Source: Akebia trifoliata (lineage: Eukaryota > Streptophyta > Magnoliopsida > Ranunculales > Lardizabalaceae). From it: 64,000 nucleotides of DNA. The DNA lies in assembly GCA_017979445.1 (NCBI GenBank), contig CM030711.1:38618757-38682756 (forward strand), in the 5' to 3' direction. A model generated the notes under the pieces. That model saw only the letters and a program-made list of their open reading frames with translations, had not been told where the DNA came from and ran no database searches. This document shows positions 36,861 through 49,365 of this stretch, piece after piece (position 1 is the stretch's first letter; each line of letters starts with the position of its first letter). The position numbers and the translations under genes were made by a program.

Positions 36861-38100
36861 CTATTGATGGGAGTCATTATGTTTCCACCAAAGATAAGGG
36901 GTAAGGGGTAAAATTGTGCTTGAAGTGGGAGATGGATCAAACCAAAGATTAAAACAGTTGAATTGATTACAAGTCACAAAAAAATAGAAATGAAAGTTGT
37001 TGAAATTTAAACTAAAATGTGAAAATAAAAACCAATAGAGAGAAAGATCCACCTAGAGCCATCTACCTAACCTAATCTAGTTTCTATCCTCTTTTTATCT
37101 CAGTCCAAGAGGTTTAGTATTGCTCCTTGAATAGGAAGGTTTAGCAAGAAAATCTGAGTTGGGAATCCAAGTTATGGCTCATTCACTCACTATAGGGTCA
37201 AGCCCTTAATACCTAATATCTAAACTAAGCATGAAACATCTTGATCTTAGCTAAGTATTAACTATCTAACTCTAACATAAAATGTGCAAGGGTTCTTCTT
37301 TTAGCTTTGTTCCATTGGAGTTGGACAAGCCATGAAGAGAGTCCATAAACATTTAAGCAATATAATAGAGGAATTGAAACTAAATAACAACATAAAAAAA
37401 CTTGCTCTAGCCTTCTCCACTCTCTAATGGATGGATATTAAGCTAAGGTAATAACAATAACAAGATGATAGAAAAGAACAACTCTTACATTCATTGAAAA
37501 TAAAGGGTTACACTATCCTCTCTCACTCTCACTATTTACATAAATTTATTGGGAAAATAATCATATTCTAAATTGGGGAAGAAGACAAAAAGGCTTAAGG
37601 TCAAGGGACTTGGACTTTTTCTATAATAGGCAAGGGTCCTATTTATAAAAGAAATTAGGGCTTCTGGAAGCATTTGAAATCGAGGTGTCGCCATCAATCA
37701 ACATCATTTCTTGTGCGAATAATTTCCATAAAGAATTAGGGCAACCCTTCTTACTTTTACTGCTCCACCGTGAAGATTGCTCAAAAATGATTGCGCTTCG
37801 ATCCAAACTCTTCTCTTCTTATTTGCAAAACAAAAATCATTATGATGATTTGGTGTTCAATTTTGTTCTTCTGATCTTTGATCTGCATATTTGAATACGC
37901 GCGTAATTAATTTTTCGATAAATGCATAATTTCATGCAATTATGCCAAATTAACATGATTATTCATGTAACGAGATATTATGGGGTATAAAATGATTATT
38001 TGTTAATAAAGGTAAAATTGAGACTTTAACTGTGATAAGTGCCTGGGAAAAATACGGATAAATCAATATTTTGAGACATTGATCATCTATATGAAGATTT
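36861..38100. other. Unclassified insert in copy B
   Basis: About 1.2 kb is absent from copies A and C. It carries no recognisable protein. Part of it ('aattttcataa'-like and 'gataaatgcataatttcatg') resembles non-coding retroelement DNA, but no LTR ends were identified. Confidence 0.4.
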
Positions 38101-38155
38101 AATTACATTAACAGATGAAAATAGATGACTCATAGTGTTCGTCCTCAAGTAATCT

Positions 38156-39029
38156 TCAAGTAAAAGAAAACTCACGGCACAAGAAGTGCTCCCATATCAA
38201 TTTCAAAGTGTCTTGAAGCATGTTAGTTATGGGGTTTTGTTCCACCGTCCGATCCTGAAAATTACAAGGGAAGGTTACATAACCTAGTTACAGAGAAAAG
38301 TCATCAAAATAGTAAGCAGGAAGTAAACATGAGCACAAGGAAACCATCCGGAATTTCAAATGGATTGAAAGCCCTATGAAGATAATATAAGGTAGACATT
38401 TCATATGGGGCAGCTCTAAATATAATGTTACCATATACATGGACAAATGACTCGTTGATCCAGGAAATCCAACATAATGGCAATTTGGATTTATCATTCA
38501 AAAGTTTGTTAAAAAATTTGAAGAAAAAAAAAACACAAACAAAAGTTGAAGAACTGAAGATTCTGTAATTTTAATATTGAAAATATTCTTTAGGGGGTTC
38601 AGGCCCCATCATTCGGTATTCTCACCTCTTCAAATTAGATTAAAAATCAAAACTAGCAAAAATTTCCAATTTTTCTCACAATCCAAAAGAATGCAATAAT
38701 TGGACATCTACGAACTTTAGGGTTTTGGAGAATATAGGATGTCAAGGCTGTTAGTAACAAAATATAGCAAGAGTAATCAAATAACGAAACTTACCCTCAA
38801 CTCCCTGTTAATTTCTGCCATCTTCAAACTAACTTCACTTGAAACTTCACCAATTGAAGTCCTGAAATCAAATCGAAGTTAGCTACCAAATGCTTAGTGC
38901 ACTTAGGGGAAGGGGACTCACTGTCAGTGCTGTCAAGGTCCTCTTGGTGGACAGCGTAAGCCTCAGGTCTAGAACCTTGTCTAGACATGATACATCCATT
39001 ACGAAATGACGCACTTGGTTCAGTTCGAT
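38156..39029 (-). pseudogene. Broken third copy (B) of the MAYIxPHKRH-family gene
   Basis: Only three exons can be seen. Exon 7 is whole (38156-38254, NPITNMLQDTLKLIWEHFLC to FSFT and stop). Exon 6 keeps only its 3' part (38795-38878, DFRTSIGEVSSEVSLKMAEI). Exon 5 is present (38922-39029, [20 protein letters not shown]), but its acceptor TAG has become TTG. A deletion fuses the intron 5 start to the middle of exon 6, and exons 1-4 are absent. A protein cannot be made. An exon-5 relic follows at about 39135-39215. Confidence 0.85.
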
Positions 39030-39134
39030 CAACATGATGTAACAAATATGTTTTAATCTAAGCTGCCAAAAACACAAGCTAGTATGTCATTCCTCTAAAA
39101 TTTGATATAAGAGCAAGTGTAGATACTTTACAAG

Positions 39135-39215
39135 GAAAAGCATAAGCCTCAATTCTAGAACCTTGTCAAGACATGATACATCCATTACGAAGTGACGCAC
39201 TTGGTTCAGTTCGAT
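39135..39215 (-). pseudogene. Partial duplicate of exon 5, copy B
   Basis: It starts after an intact-looking TGTAG acceptor with [20 protein letters not shown], and it stops matching after LRLMLF. It corresponds to the relics in intron 4 of genes A and C. Here the relic has kept its acceptor while the true exon 5 has lost it. Confidence 0.7.
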
Positions 39216-40206
39216 CTACAGATGTAACAGAATATGTTTTTATTTAAGCTGCACAAAAACTTGAGCTAATTTGCCATTCCTTAAAAAATTGACATAAGAC
39301 CTAATGTAGATGTTACATGAGGAAAAATCAAAATATAAGTTTAGACTGTTCTATAATTTTTTTCATGGTGTTACATTTCGACTTGTATCTATAAGAATAA
39401 TATCCCAAAATCTTTATAGCCACACGGACCAAAAACAACATTACTACAGTATTTTCATTTCTACAATATTTCTTTAGTTATTTTGAATAGTTATCTTATC
39501 ACTTCTTTCCCAAAAGACACCTAATTATTTGACAGGACTCTACATCCTACGCATTTTTTTACTTTAAGCTTTCCAATTTTAGGAGATTTTGTTCATTGCA
39601 CTTTCATTTCTCATACGATTTCGATTATGTTGCTCATAAAGGGTTCCTTGATTTGAATAGGCTCAAATAGACACAAGCAATTAAAGTATAATCCAGATTT
39701 TCAGGCAAATACTTGTAAAATTAGAAGTTTTCAAACAGTATCTGTGAGGGAAAATTTTGGGATGTATTGATTCCTCAGATCCCCCCATCATCAATCAAAT
39801 CTTTGTATGAGAGGAAGCAACCACTCTAATGCACTAACCATTTCACTTGCATTACCATAGAGTGGTGTTTCTTGATGAGAATGGATAAGATATTGTTTGA
39901 ATGTAGAAGTCTTGCACGAATTACTCATTTCCAATCCACTCATCCAAAAGAGAGTTGCTTGTATCCCCATTCAGAGACACCCTTACAAATAGCAACGAGG
40001 GGTAGGCCTCATACTCATTATATAACAGACCAACCATTTACTATGTAAACCCAAGACAAATAAACCAGAAAATTGTACTAAATTCAAGCAAAACAAGGAT
40101 TTTTATGAAACTTAAGGAGATCCCAAACATCTATCGAAATATGAACTTCAGAAAATGTTATTTACAGACACGGATGAAAAGAGATGACTCATACATAGTG
40201 CAGTCC

Positions 40207-43200
40207 TCAAGTAAAAGAAAATTCACAGCACAAGAAGTGGTCCCATATCACTTTCAAAGTGTCTTGAAGCATGCCAGTTATGGGGTTTTGTTCCACCGTC
40301 TGATCCTGAAAATTACAAGGGAAGGTTACACAGGCGGAAATTTCATAAATAAACAAATAAATATAATACATGGACAAATGACTTGTTGATCCAGGACATA
40401 ATAAGCAATCCAATGTAACGACAATTTGGATTTATCATTCAAAAATTCGAAAAAAACAAAAATTGAAGAATTGATGGTTCTATAATTTTAATATTGAAAG
40501 TGTTTTTCAATAATTTGAGAGTAATATTTTTTTTTTCTTTCCTTTGGAGAGAGTAATATGACAGGCCCAAAAATACACAAATTTTACCAATTCTTCAAAC
40601 AATTTGGCCATATGACATGCGCATTTCAAGAAATATTGGAAATACTGCTTAAAAGGCCAAATTCTAAATGCTGAGGAAAGCTATTGGAGACAACTGAGAA
40701 TTTCCCAATCGTTCTGACTCTGATTATATTAGGACAACAAAGTTCAAGTTCATTGCAGCGACAAGTAGTAGCCTAATGGTGATGGCTCCTAGAGAAAATT
40801 CTAGATGTTGTACAAAGAAGCTACCCTTGCTGACTGTACCACATGTGGCACACATGCAAGGGGTTTGGGCCCCACCATTCAGTGATCCCACCTTTGCAAA
40901 CTAGTTCAAAAATCTAAATTAACCAAATATTCCAATTTTTCTCACAATCCCCCAAAGAATGCAGTAGGTGGACAGCTACGAGCTTTAGTAACAAAATATA
41001 GACAGTGTAATCAAATAACAAAACTTACCCTCAACTCCCTGGTAATATCTGTCATCTTCAAATTAACTTCCCTTGAGACTCCACCAATTGAAGTCCTGAA
41101 ATCCAATCGATCCGCATGCCTTAACTTTAGCTTCATCGATGAACTATTGAAAGATTTAGCTTTGGTGTGCCAAACCCCGACAACATGGTATCTATCACTT
41201 GACTCCTTTCCCAGAGGCCACCTTAGCCCCCCTTTCACACCTGGATCTATAACTGCAGACTTTACTAAATTTGTCAAATCATTCTTCTCATCATCCTGGG
41301 AACAAAATGTATATCAGCATAATCACAAATGTTATGAGTTTGCAAGCAAAGTTTTCATAATTAAACCCTTTTTTCTTGGATTTTTACTTGGAAGCCTCAG
41401 GAAAATTTAAACATAAGGGGAAAGAATAGTAAATGCATATTTACCAATTAAAATTCAGGTAATTTTATTCATAAAATTATAAATATCAAAATATGGTGAA
41501 TAAAAGAATAAGTTACAGTCAGAGAATTATGAAAATCAAAAGCCATTGTCTTGCATAAACCAAAGGTTTTAGCATTTTTTTTATAATTTTCAGAAAAATC
41601 CCATGAGATTTTCGAGACTATCATAAATATCCAGAATTAACGGTTCACAAATTTTATGAAAAACAACTGCTTGAAGTACATAGGGGAAGGGGACTCACTG
41701 TCAGTGCTGTCAAGGTCCTCTTGGTGAACAGCATAAGCCTCAGGTCTAGATCTTTGTCGAGGCATGATATGTCTACTACCAAGTGACGCACTTGGTTCAG
41801 TTCGATCTACAAGATGTAACAGAACATGTTTTAATTTAAGCTGCCACAAACACAAGCTAGTATGTTATTCTCTAAAATTTGATATAAGAACATGTGTAGA
41901 TACCGAAAAAGGAAAAGCATAACCCTCAAGTCTAGATCCTTGTTAAGGCATGATACATCTATTACCAAGTGACACACTTGGTTCAGTTCAATCTATGGAT
42001 GTAACAGAAAATATGTTTTAATCTAAGTTGCAAAAAACATAAGCTAGTCTGGATACCTGAAAAAAATTTGACATAAGACATTGTGTAGATATTATATGAG
42101 GAAAAATCAAAATATAAGTTTAGAATATTTTATAATTTTTTTCATGGTATTATATTTCGACATGTATAAGAATAGAATCCCAAAATATTTCTATTGCCGC
42201 AGGGACCAAAAATTAACATTACTAGAATATTTTCATTACTAAGATATTTCTTTAGTTCTCTTGAATCGTTATCTCTTCTTTTCCAAACGACACTTAATTA
42301 CCTTTAAATACACCCAAAAAATAAAAAAAACAAAAGAACATGATTCAATCATCTTCTACCTTTATACGACAAGACTCAACACCCAACTCATTTTTACTTC
42401 AGCTTTCCAATTTTAGGAGATTTTGTTCATTCTGCTCTCATTTCTCATATGATTTCGATTATGTTTCTTAAGGGTTCGTTGCATTGAATAGGCTTTGTTG
42501 GAGTTCTTACTTTTATTATGTTTTCATTTCATTGTATGTCCTGTCGGGCCCATAACTTAAGTCCATCACGACTTGACCGTTTTATATATAAATAATGAAG
42601 GACGAACCCTAGAGTGGGTATCAATCACACTTTCATCTTTGAGATTTTTTTCTCATCTTTGTGCGTGTTTTCAGTTTTCTCTTCTCGGGATGGCAAATTT
42701 GGGGATTTCTAATGGTGTTGGTGCTCAGATCACCTTTGTCGAACTCAATGGCACAAATTATTTACCATAGTCTCATTCTATTTGACTATTTCTATGCGCC
42801 AAGAAGAAATCTAAAATCACATGACAAGCGCTATGAGGACTGGCAAAGTGAGAATTCTTTGGTGATGAGGTGACTTTGGAACAACATGGAACCATCAATT
42901 TCCTCTAATGTTACGTACTTGGATACACTAAACAGATTTGGGCAGCCATTCAGGAGATGTATTCCCATGAAAGAAACGTGTCACGAGTTAGTAACACGGA
43001 GAAGCAATAAGCAACATGTAGTAGCCTGGTCAAGTGCAAAAGAAGAATTCAGGTAAATGGCTAATATGTGAAATGTTATGGCGAAGGACTCTTCTTCAAG
43101 AGCTTGTCTTTCCTATGGAAGGTCCAATGAGGTTGTATTGTGAAAACAAAGCAACTATCGGTATTGCTCATAACTTGGTTCAACGTGACCAAACCAAACA

Positions 43201-46200
43201 TAGAGGTAGATCGACATTTTCTTATAGGGAAAATTGTGTCTAGAATCATATGCACACCTTTTGTGAAGATAGAAGATCAACTCGCAGATATTCTTACCAA
43301 AGGAGTTAACAATATTCAGCTTCGTAACTGTTTAGGCAAGTTGGACATGGTAAACATTTATGCACCAACTTGAGGAGGGTGTTGAAAGGATAGAATAGCC
43401 TTTTTATTATTCTAATGTTTATGCAAGTATTGTTTAGGGTATTTTTGTCACTCTAAATAATTATGTTATAAATAAAAATGTTTGTCATGAAAACACCTCT
43501 CCATGATCTCCGATTTCGCCCATTCTTCCTCTCTGCTTCCTTTATCTTCTTCTCTCATCTTCTCGTCTAGATCTAAATCAATTGAAGATTTTCCACTCTA
43601 ACAACTGTCCAATAAGATATCTAAGTAGAAAGTTATGCCTAATTAGAATTAACGATGTCTAACTGAGAGATTTGATAACTTGGACCTCTTTTCTAGGCAT
43701 TTGTTCATAGTGCTTGTAGATGACCATTGATCTTTGAAGATTAAGATTTTCGACTGCATCAAAAGCGATCCTCCCCCAATTGAATTGTCACCCTTTCCAA
43801 CACTAAAAGTGATCTTTTTTTAAACTTGACCAATCCACTCATGATGCCCTCTCAAACAATATATCCATTGGGTGTAGAAACTCCCCCGCAATCGCAACAA
43901 ATGATCGTTCATAGTTATAATAAGTTTTAAGATTTGTTATTATAATTTTAATATCATTTTCTGAAATATTAGTGTCTTCTCAAAGTTTTGGCCGCTCTTA
44001 TGCATCACAGACATATATAATAACAATAGATATCCAAACATAAAATTAGTTTGGGTACATATATTCATATATAAATCGGGGGGAAAAGCATAAAAAACTT
44101 ACCTTGTGGAGTTCAAGCTCTCCGCTAGCTTCCATTACACTGCATTTGCATGAAATAGTTGCATCCGGTAGGAATTTATCAAACACCTAAATGAAATAAG
44201 AAAATGTTTCACAAGAACATAAATAGCTGAGTTATTAACACCAATGAAGCTGGTGATTAGAGGTCGTAAGCCAAAAAAATACCTTCACAAGATAATACTC
44301 TTTCTCCTCAGCAAAATCAAGTCCAATTTCAGGGACAACTCCACCTAGAATGGCTTTCATATATGAGTCTGGAATATTTGTATAAAATGATCTCTTCACT
44401 TGGCTCAAAGCAGTTTCAGCAGCTGAACTCGTGCTGGTTGTGTCTAGGCTGATAGAAGGGATCCAGCACCACATAAATGCAAGATTATATTAGAAGAATC
44501 GATTGATAATATATGCTCTATCTAAAATATGAAATTTCTTTCATCCCTTATCAGTTCAAGGTTTAGCTTAGATGACTTGGTCAACCATTTACAAAGATCA
44601 ATCCATATCCAATGACCTTTATCAGTATGATTATTCTAAACTATACTTAAATCCCAGAAATAAGCTTTCTTTTCACATCTAAAAATTGTAAGCCATCCAT
44701 ATGTGCAATACCAATAATTAGTTAATTACTACTTCCATGTTTGATTCAAGGAAAGGAAAAAATGAAAATGATGTCAGAAAGAATTCTTAGTTTACGATAC
44801 TTTTTTATCAGCATAATCTTCTAGAATTCTAATTATGACATATAATCAGTATGAATCCTTACTCAAATGCAAAGCAAGGAAATTCAACGGAATGGGCTCC
44901 CGCTCAAGATTTTATCAATCAGCTCATAACCCACATAAGTAGGTTTTAGTTAATTTGGAGAGCTTCCATTGCCACACCAACTTTTACTTAGAGCACACCA
45001 CGATGTTTGTGGATTCTTTACTTGTCTCTTATGAATTGGGGGTACGAAAAAATATTAATGTGACAATGGGAGCTTTCTTAATGACTGGCACTCATCACAC
45101 CTACCCTTCCCCAAAATGCATCCCACTTAATAAAATGCACCTATATCCCTCCCCCATTTCCCCATAATGCACCCTCTCTCTCCTTCTCTTCTTCATCGTC
45201 ACTCCACTAACACCACCACCACCCTCTCTCTCTCTCTCTCCTTTTGTTCTTCTTCTTCACTGTCACCACCACACCCCACTATCAGGGTTTTAGGGTTTAT
45301 GTTTAAGGGTTTAGGGAGAAGGCTGTGGTGAAAGGAGAAGAAGAGGTGAAAAAGAGAGGGTGGAGAGCGGCAATGGTGATGGAGAAGAAAAAGATGAATA
45401 GGGTGGGGTGGAAGACAGTGGTGGTGGAAAAGAAGAAGAGGGGGGGGGGGTGCATTTTGGGAAAGAGGAAGGGGACACATTTATCTTTTTATTTTTATTT
45501 TTTTCAAGTGGGGCGCATTTTGGGGAAAGGTTGGTGCAATGAGTGTCAATCTTCTTAATTTATTAGCATTCCTTTAGTTTTAATCAGGAGTTCTATTTGA
45601 GAAGTTTAGCAAGTAGGAGAATCACATTAGGAGTTTCTTATTTTGCCTCGATTTGAATTAGGAAACCTAGGCTAGAGAGAAGTCTATAAATTGGATGTAA
45701 TTCTTGTCATTTCACAACTGAATTGATTCATTTTAGGATGGAAAACGTTGTGAGAGTTGTGGATTTGGTCTGCCTCTCCACACCTATTTTAGTATCAGAG
45801 GAAGTCCCTATTCCCCGCCTGTTGTATGCAACTAGTAATCAACTTGTGGTTCCAGTTTCCCAAAACCCCTAACCCTTGGCTGTTATTGTATAAATTTATT
45901 GCTTTATAATTTTTGGGGTTCTAGAGTTCATCATATATAGTTCCTTGATCAAGTAAATAGACTTTTCATTTACTTTCCAAGACATAAAATATCTTCCACG
46001 AAATCCAAGTAGAGAGGTCCTCTATAAATTGGAATGAGAATGTAGCAAAGAGAAATTAGTTCTTACCCATGAAAGAGAACTTTACCAAATCTAGCTACAA
46101 GAGAAGGCTTTACTTCCTCAGACCCCTCATTCCTCACAGATTGAAAAGAAGCAAATAGGTCTGTCTGTATCTTATCTGCTATTAAAACCCATGGACTCTT

Positions 46201-47010
46201 CACAGAGCTGCCGATGATCCCATTCACCTCTACAAAACCCAAGACAATAATTCTACTCAATAAACTATAAATCAAGACATCTCTTCTCTTTTGGATTGAA
46301 TGTTCAAATTGAAAGTTAATAATAAAAAACTTGAAATCAAGATATCTTGATTGTTCAAATTCTCAATAAACTAGAAATCAAGACATCTCTTCTCTTTTGG
46401 ATTGAATGTTCAAATTGAAAGTTAATAATAATAACCTTGAAAATCAAGACATCTTGATTGTTCAAATTCTCAATAAATTTGAAATCCAGATAATTCTTTT
46501 AGATTGTGTTCAAAACTTCAAATTAACAGCTAAAAGAATACAAAACAAACAAAAAAATAACCTTGAAAATCAAGATATCTCTTTTAAAATGGGTATTCAA
46601 GTTGAAAAAAAAAACACTCAAAACACTTGAAATCAAGATTACTTGATAGTTCAAATTCTCAATAAACTTGAAACCAACATACCTCGTTGTTGTGGACGAT
46701 CAGACAATAAAACCATTGGCTTTTCTCCATTTCTTCCCTCAATGGATTGGCATGACATCGGCATCAATCGAATCGAACCAAGAAGCCGATCATCATCATC
46801 ATCAGTTGAACCAACTATAAACCATCTAGAAATCGAATTATTAGCGTAAACTATATATCGACCCTGCAAAGAATGTTTATCTCTCCTTCTCTCCAAATTT
46901 GATCTCAGATTCGAATTTCTCTGTAAACGAGGATTAAAGAACGAAGAAGGAATAGGTGACGACACCTCTGCGTCTTTTAAATGCCTCTTGTGTGGAGGAA
47001 TGTACGCCAT
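40207..47010 (-). CDS. Plant protein of unknown function, MAYIxPHKRH family, copy C
   Basis: Seven exons: 46683-47010, 46067-46229, 44283-44448, 44103-44186, 41699-41806, 41029-41295 and 40207-40305. All splice sites are GT-AG and exon lengths equal those of copy A, except exon 1, which has one extra Asp codon in an STDDDDD run. The product is 404 residues, [13 protein letters not shown] to CCEFSFT. Its N-terminus (MAYIPPHKRH) is nearer to what I recall of the family than copy A ([10 protein letters not shown]). No stop or frameshift is seen, so both copies may be active. A retrotransposon starts 410 bases upstream. Function is unknown. Confidence 0.88.
41912..41992 (-). pseudogene. Partial duplicate of exon 5 in intron 4, copy C
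   Basis: It follows a 'ccatag' acceptor-like site and reads IELNQVCHLVIDVSCLNKDL-like sequence, then drifts. It has the same extent as the relic in copy A. It lacks the end of the exon and a donor. Confidence 0.7.
42690..43603 (+). mobile_element. Internally deleted Copia relic in intron 4, copy C
   Basis: It carries the same gag start ([20 protein letters not shown]) and RNase H tail as copy A. It ends in a purine tract and a candidate LTR at 43380-43603. The protein end is [11 protein letters not shown]. Copy A has an extra small duplication around 'acatttatgcac' here. The shared internal deletion proves a single insertion before gene duplication. Confidence 0.8.
45083..45551. mobile_element. 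MITE with 8-bp target duplication in intron 2, copy C
   Basis: It is the orthologous insertion to 22242-22698: the same GACTGGCACTCAT left end, the same GAGTGTCAATC right end and TTCTTAAT on both sides (45075-45082 and 45552-45559). The interior differs by small indels, including a GGGGGGGGGG run. Confidence 0.75.
46265..46660. repeat. Tandem repeat in intron 1, copy C
   Basis: It is the same unit as at 23447-23700 but a longer array, with an added segment around 46475-46560. Units carry 'aaatcaagacatctcttctc' and 'aagatatcttgattg'. Confidence 0.75.
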
Positions 47011-47105
47011 TAACAACAATAAAAATTGCAGAAAAAATACACTGAAATTAAGATTCTCCTCAAGATTTCAGAAACCCCAATGAGATTCAGTTTCATTTTG
47101 AAAGA

Positions 47106-47229
47106 ATTTATAGCCCTGATTCGTAAACACAACCTGCTGCCGAAGCTGAATGCTTGTCTGACTAGAATCCAAAGAAGCAACTATCTGCTTTTCACAACTC
47201 TTGCCTCTGAAGCAGTTATTTGCCACGTG
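47106..47229 (-). promoter_or_regulatory. Proximal promoter of gene C: TATA box and G-box
   Basis: TATAAAT lies at 47106-47112, about 97 bases before the ATG. CACGTG lies at 47224-47229. The E2F-like TTTGGCGCC of copy A is TTTGACGCC here, so that site is probably lost. The sequence upstream of about 47420 is replaced by a retrotransposon LTR. Confidence 0.5.
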
Positions 47230-47420
47230 TACTAATATATTTGACGCCAACATTTAACAATTACGTGGGGTTAATTTTTCTGTTTGGGATAACTACTTGC
47301 AGATCATAATTCAACGATTGCACCCCAACTTTAAAAAATGCCCATTTTTTATTTTTATAAAATTCATATAAAATCTCACATTAATAAGGTTGTGTTAGGA
47401 TTGTTTTTAAACTTAGTATC

Positions 47421-49344
47421 TGTAGACACCCGAATTTGAGCGGGCCCTCGACGCAAGATGCCCCGAAAACCGAAAAATTGGGATGGGCCCCAAAGTCCAA
47501 ACCTACAAAACCCATTGCATTTTCCGTCAATAAATGTCTAAGGCTACTCACGTAGCCCATGGACCCAAAAACACGTCACCACTCTCATCCTTAAATCCAA
47601 CCCAATATAAGTCCGAATCCACCTTTACTCTATACTATCCAACCCAACCTAAATCCATCACCCTAATCCGAATAAACTCAACCCAACACTATTCTATCCA
47701 AGCCCACACCCAAACCCAACCTAAGCTAAGCCCATCACATAAAACCCAAACTATTCTCCTAAACCCAATCCAACATAAACCCAATTCCATCCAAAACCCA
47801 ATCCATCATAAACCCAATTCAATCTAAACCCAAGCCCATCACATAAAACCCAAACTACTTTCCTAAACCCAATCCAACCAAAGCCCAACTCACTACCCAA
47901 ACCCAATCCAAACCATCATCATCACATCAAACCAATCACCAAGAGATGACGCATGTCATCATCTCCTCCCACCCCCCTCATCTAATCAACTCAACCCATA
48001 ATCCTACCCTAACCTAACCTATTCCCCATCCTCTCATCATCAACCACCAACATCATAACCCATAACCCTACCCTAACCTAACCTATTCCCCATCCTCTCA
48101 TCATCAACCACCAACATCATAACTCATACCCTACATACCCTAACCTATTCCCCATTCCTAACACTATCAACCACCCACATCACAACCCATATCTATCCAT
48201 CACTTTCCCTTAAAACACTCCCACAAAATCACCTCAACCCATACCTCCCATACTCTTCTCTCTAATCATCCAACCACCATCACCAATCAACTAATCTCTT
48301 CATCCCTACATTTGCCACATGTCATCATCCCTTCAATCATCTCAAAATCAAACCAATCACTACTCATCTCTCCAAATCAAACACCATACCTCTTCAACCA
48401 TCTCAACACTCCTTCTCCAAACAACTCCCTTACACCACCATTCCTCCCATCAACCATCACTCATCTCACCCCACCAAACACTCTACCCAAATGGATTTGG
48501 ATAAGATCCAAACCATTTGGGTTAAAATACAACCCATTTCCCTCATTACAAAACTACCCTTATTTCTTCCTCAAATTTCATACCCTTCTTCTCTCAAACC
48601 CATGCCATTATCCACTATTCTCATCCTTCACCCTATTATACCCTTAAAATACCTCCCAACCTCTATAAAAACCCCTCCATTCTCCTCTTACAACAACTAA
48701 TGAAATTTGATAAAAAATCCTTCAAAAACTACAACTCTCTACTCTACTCTACTCTCAACACCTCACTCTCAACTCAATCTTCTACAACCTCAAGCAAGTC
48801 CAAGTCAACTTAAAAGAAGAACATCAAGAAAAGCTTTGAAGATCAACTCAAGGACAAGGTGGGTTCAACAAAAGGAACACCCCCTCTACATCCCCTCTTC
48901 TACTCTCCCTTTTCCCATACATTTGCACACCCATCATGGGTTAAATCACCAAAGGGCCCCTTCTACATAAGGGTGCCCTTAATGATTGAATCCAACATTG
49001 AAAGTCCCTCATATTTGAGGGCACACATCGATTTTCTTTCTTTTTCATTTTCATTTTCTTTTTATTTAAAAAAAAAAAACCGAATCCGAGGTTACCACAT
49101 TACGTGGATGGAGTAGGGTGCCTAACACCTTCCCTACTCCATAAATGGACCCCCTTACCTTGAATCGAGGTTGGACCACGTGCATTATCCTACGAGAGTC
49201 ATCAAACATACAAATGTATGATTTTTCAAAAAATGTGACATCGGGTGACCATTCACACCCTTTTACCAATTTGAATGGTGGCGACTCCAAAACACCCCAA
49301 AGTGGAGGGATGTTTTCGAAAATATTGAAAATCCCGTGTCCACA
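47421..49344 (+). repeat. 5' LTR of the Tat element
   Basis: It starts TGTAGACACC and ends GTGTCCACA, just before the primer site. U3 is A/C-rich and nearly free of G, with repeated 'aacccaatcca'-type words and a near-duplicate of about 95 bases at 47990-48085 and 48055-48150. TATAAAA lies at 48664-48670. The frames of 60-110 codons inside are low-complexity Ser/Pro/Thr shadows. It is homologous to the solo LTR at 8892. Confidence 0.9.
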
Positions 49345-49347
49345 GCT

Positions 49348-49365
49348 TGGCGACTCCACTGGGGA
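49348..49365 (+). promoter_or_regulatory. Primer binding site for tRNA-Arg
   Basis: TGGCGACTCCACTGGGGA starts three bases after the LTR. It is complementary to the 3' end of plant tRNA-Arg with the ACG anticodon (end ...TCCCCAGTGGAGTCG plus CCA), as I recall it. It primes minus-strand DNA synthesis. Tat/Ogre elements typically use this tRNA. Confidence 0.8.

Larger units (their letters stand above)
36400..39665. repeat. Segmental duplication, copy B (partial)
   Basis: About 36400-36860 matches 16305-16590 (3' flank of gene A), and 38100-39665 matches 16620-18950 (last exons and part of intron 4). A foreign 1.2 kb block lies between them. Copy B contains about 100 bases near 38290-38400 that copies A and C lack, so A and C share a derived deletion and are closer to each other than to B. 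Homology ends at 'gaatagg', near where the Copia relic begins in A and C. Confidence 0.8.
39725..47405. repeat. Segmental duplication, copy C
   Basis: It matches 16185-24490 along its length, including introns, the Copia relic and the MITE. It lies in the same orientation about 23 kb away. Main differences are lack of the poly-C run, a shorter intron 2 (a block of about 500 bases of copy A near 21320-21990 is missing) and a longer tandem array in intron 1. Confidence 0.9.

Noticed and set aside
48312..48970. Several Ser/Pro/Thr-rich frames of 60-110 codons
   Set aside because: They lie in the G-poor U3 of the Tat LTR, where stops are rare by composition. The homologous solo LTR does not keep them.
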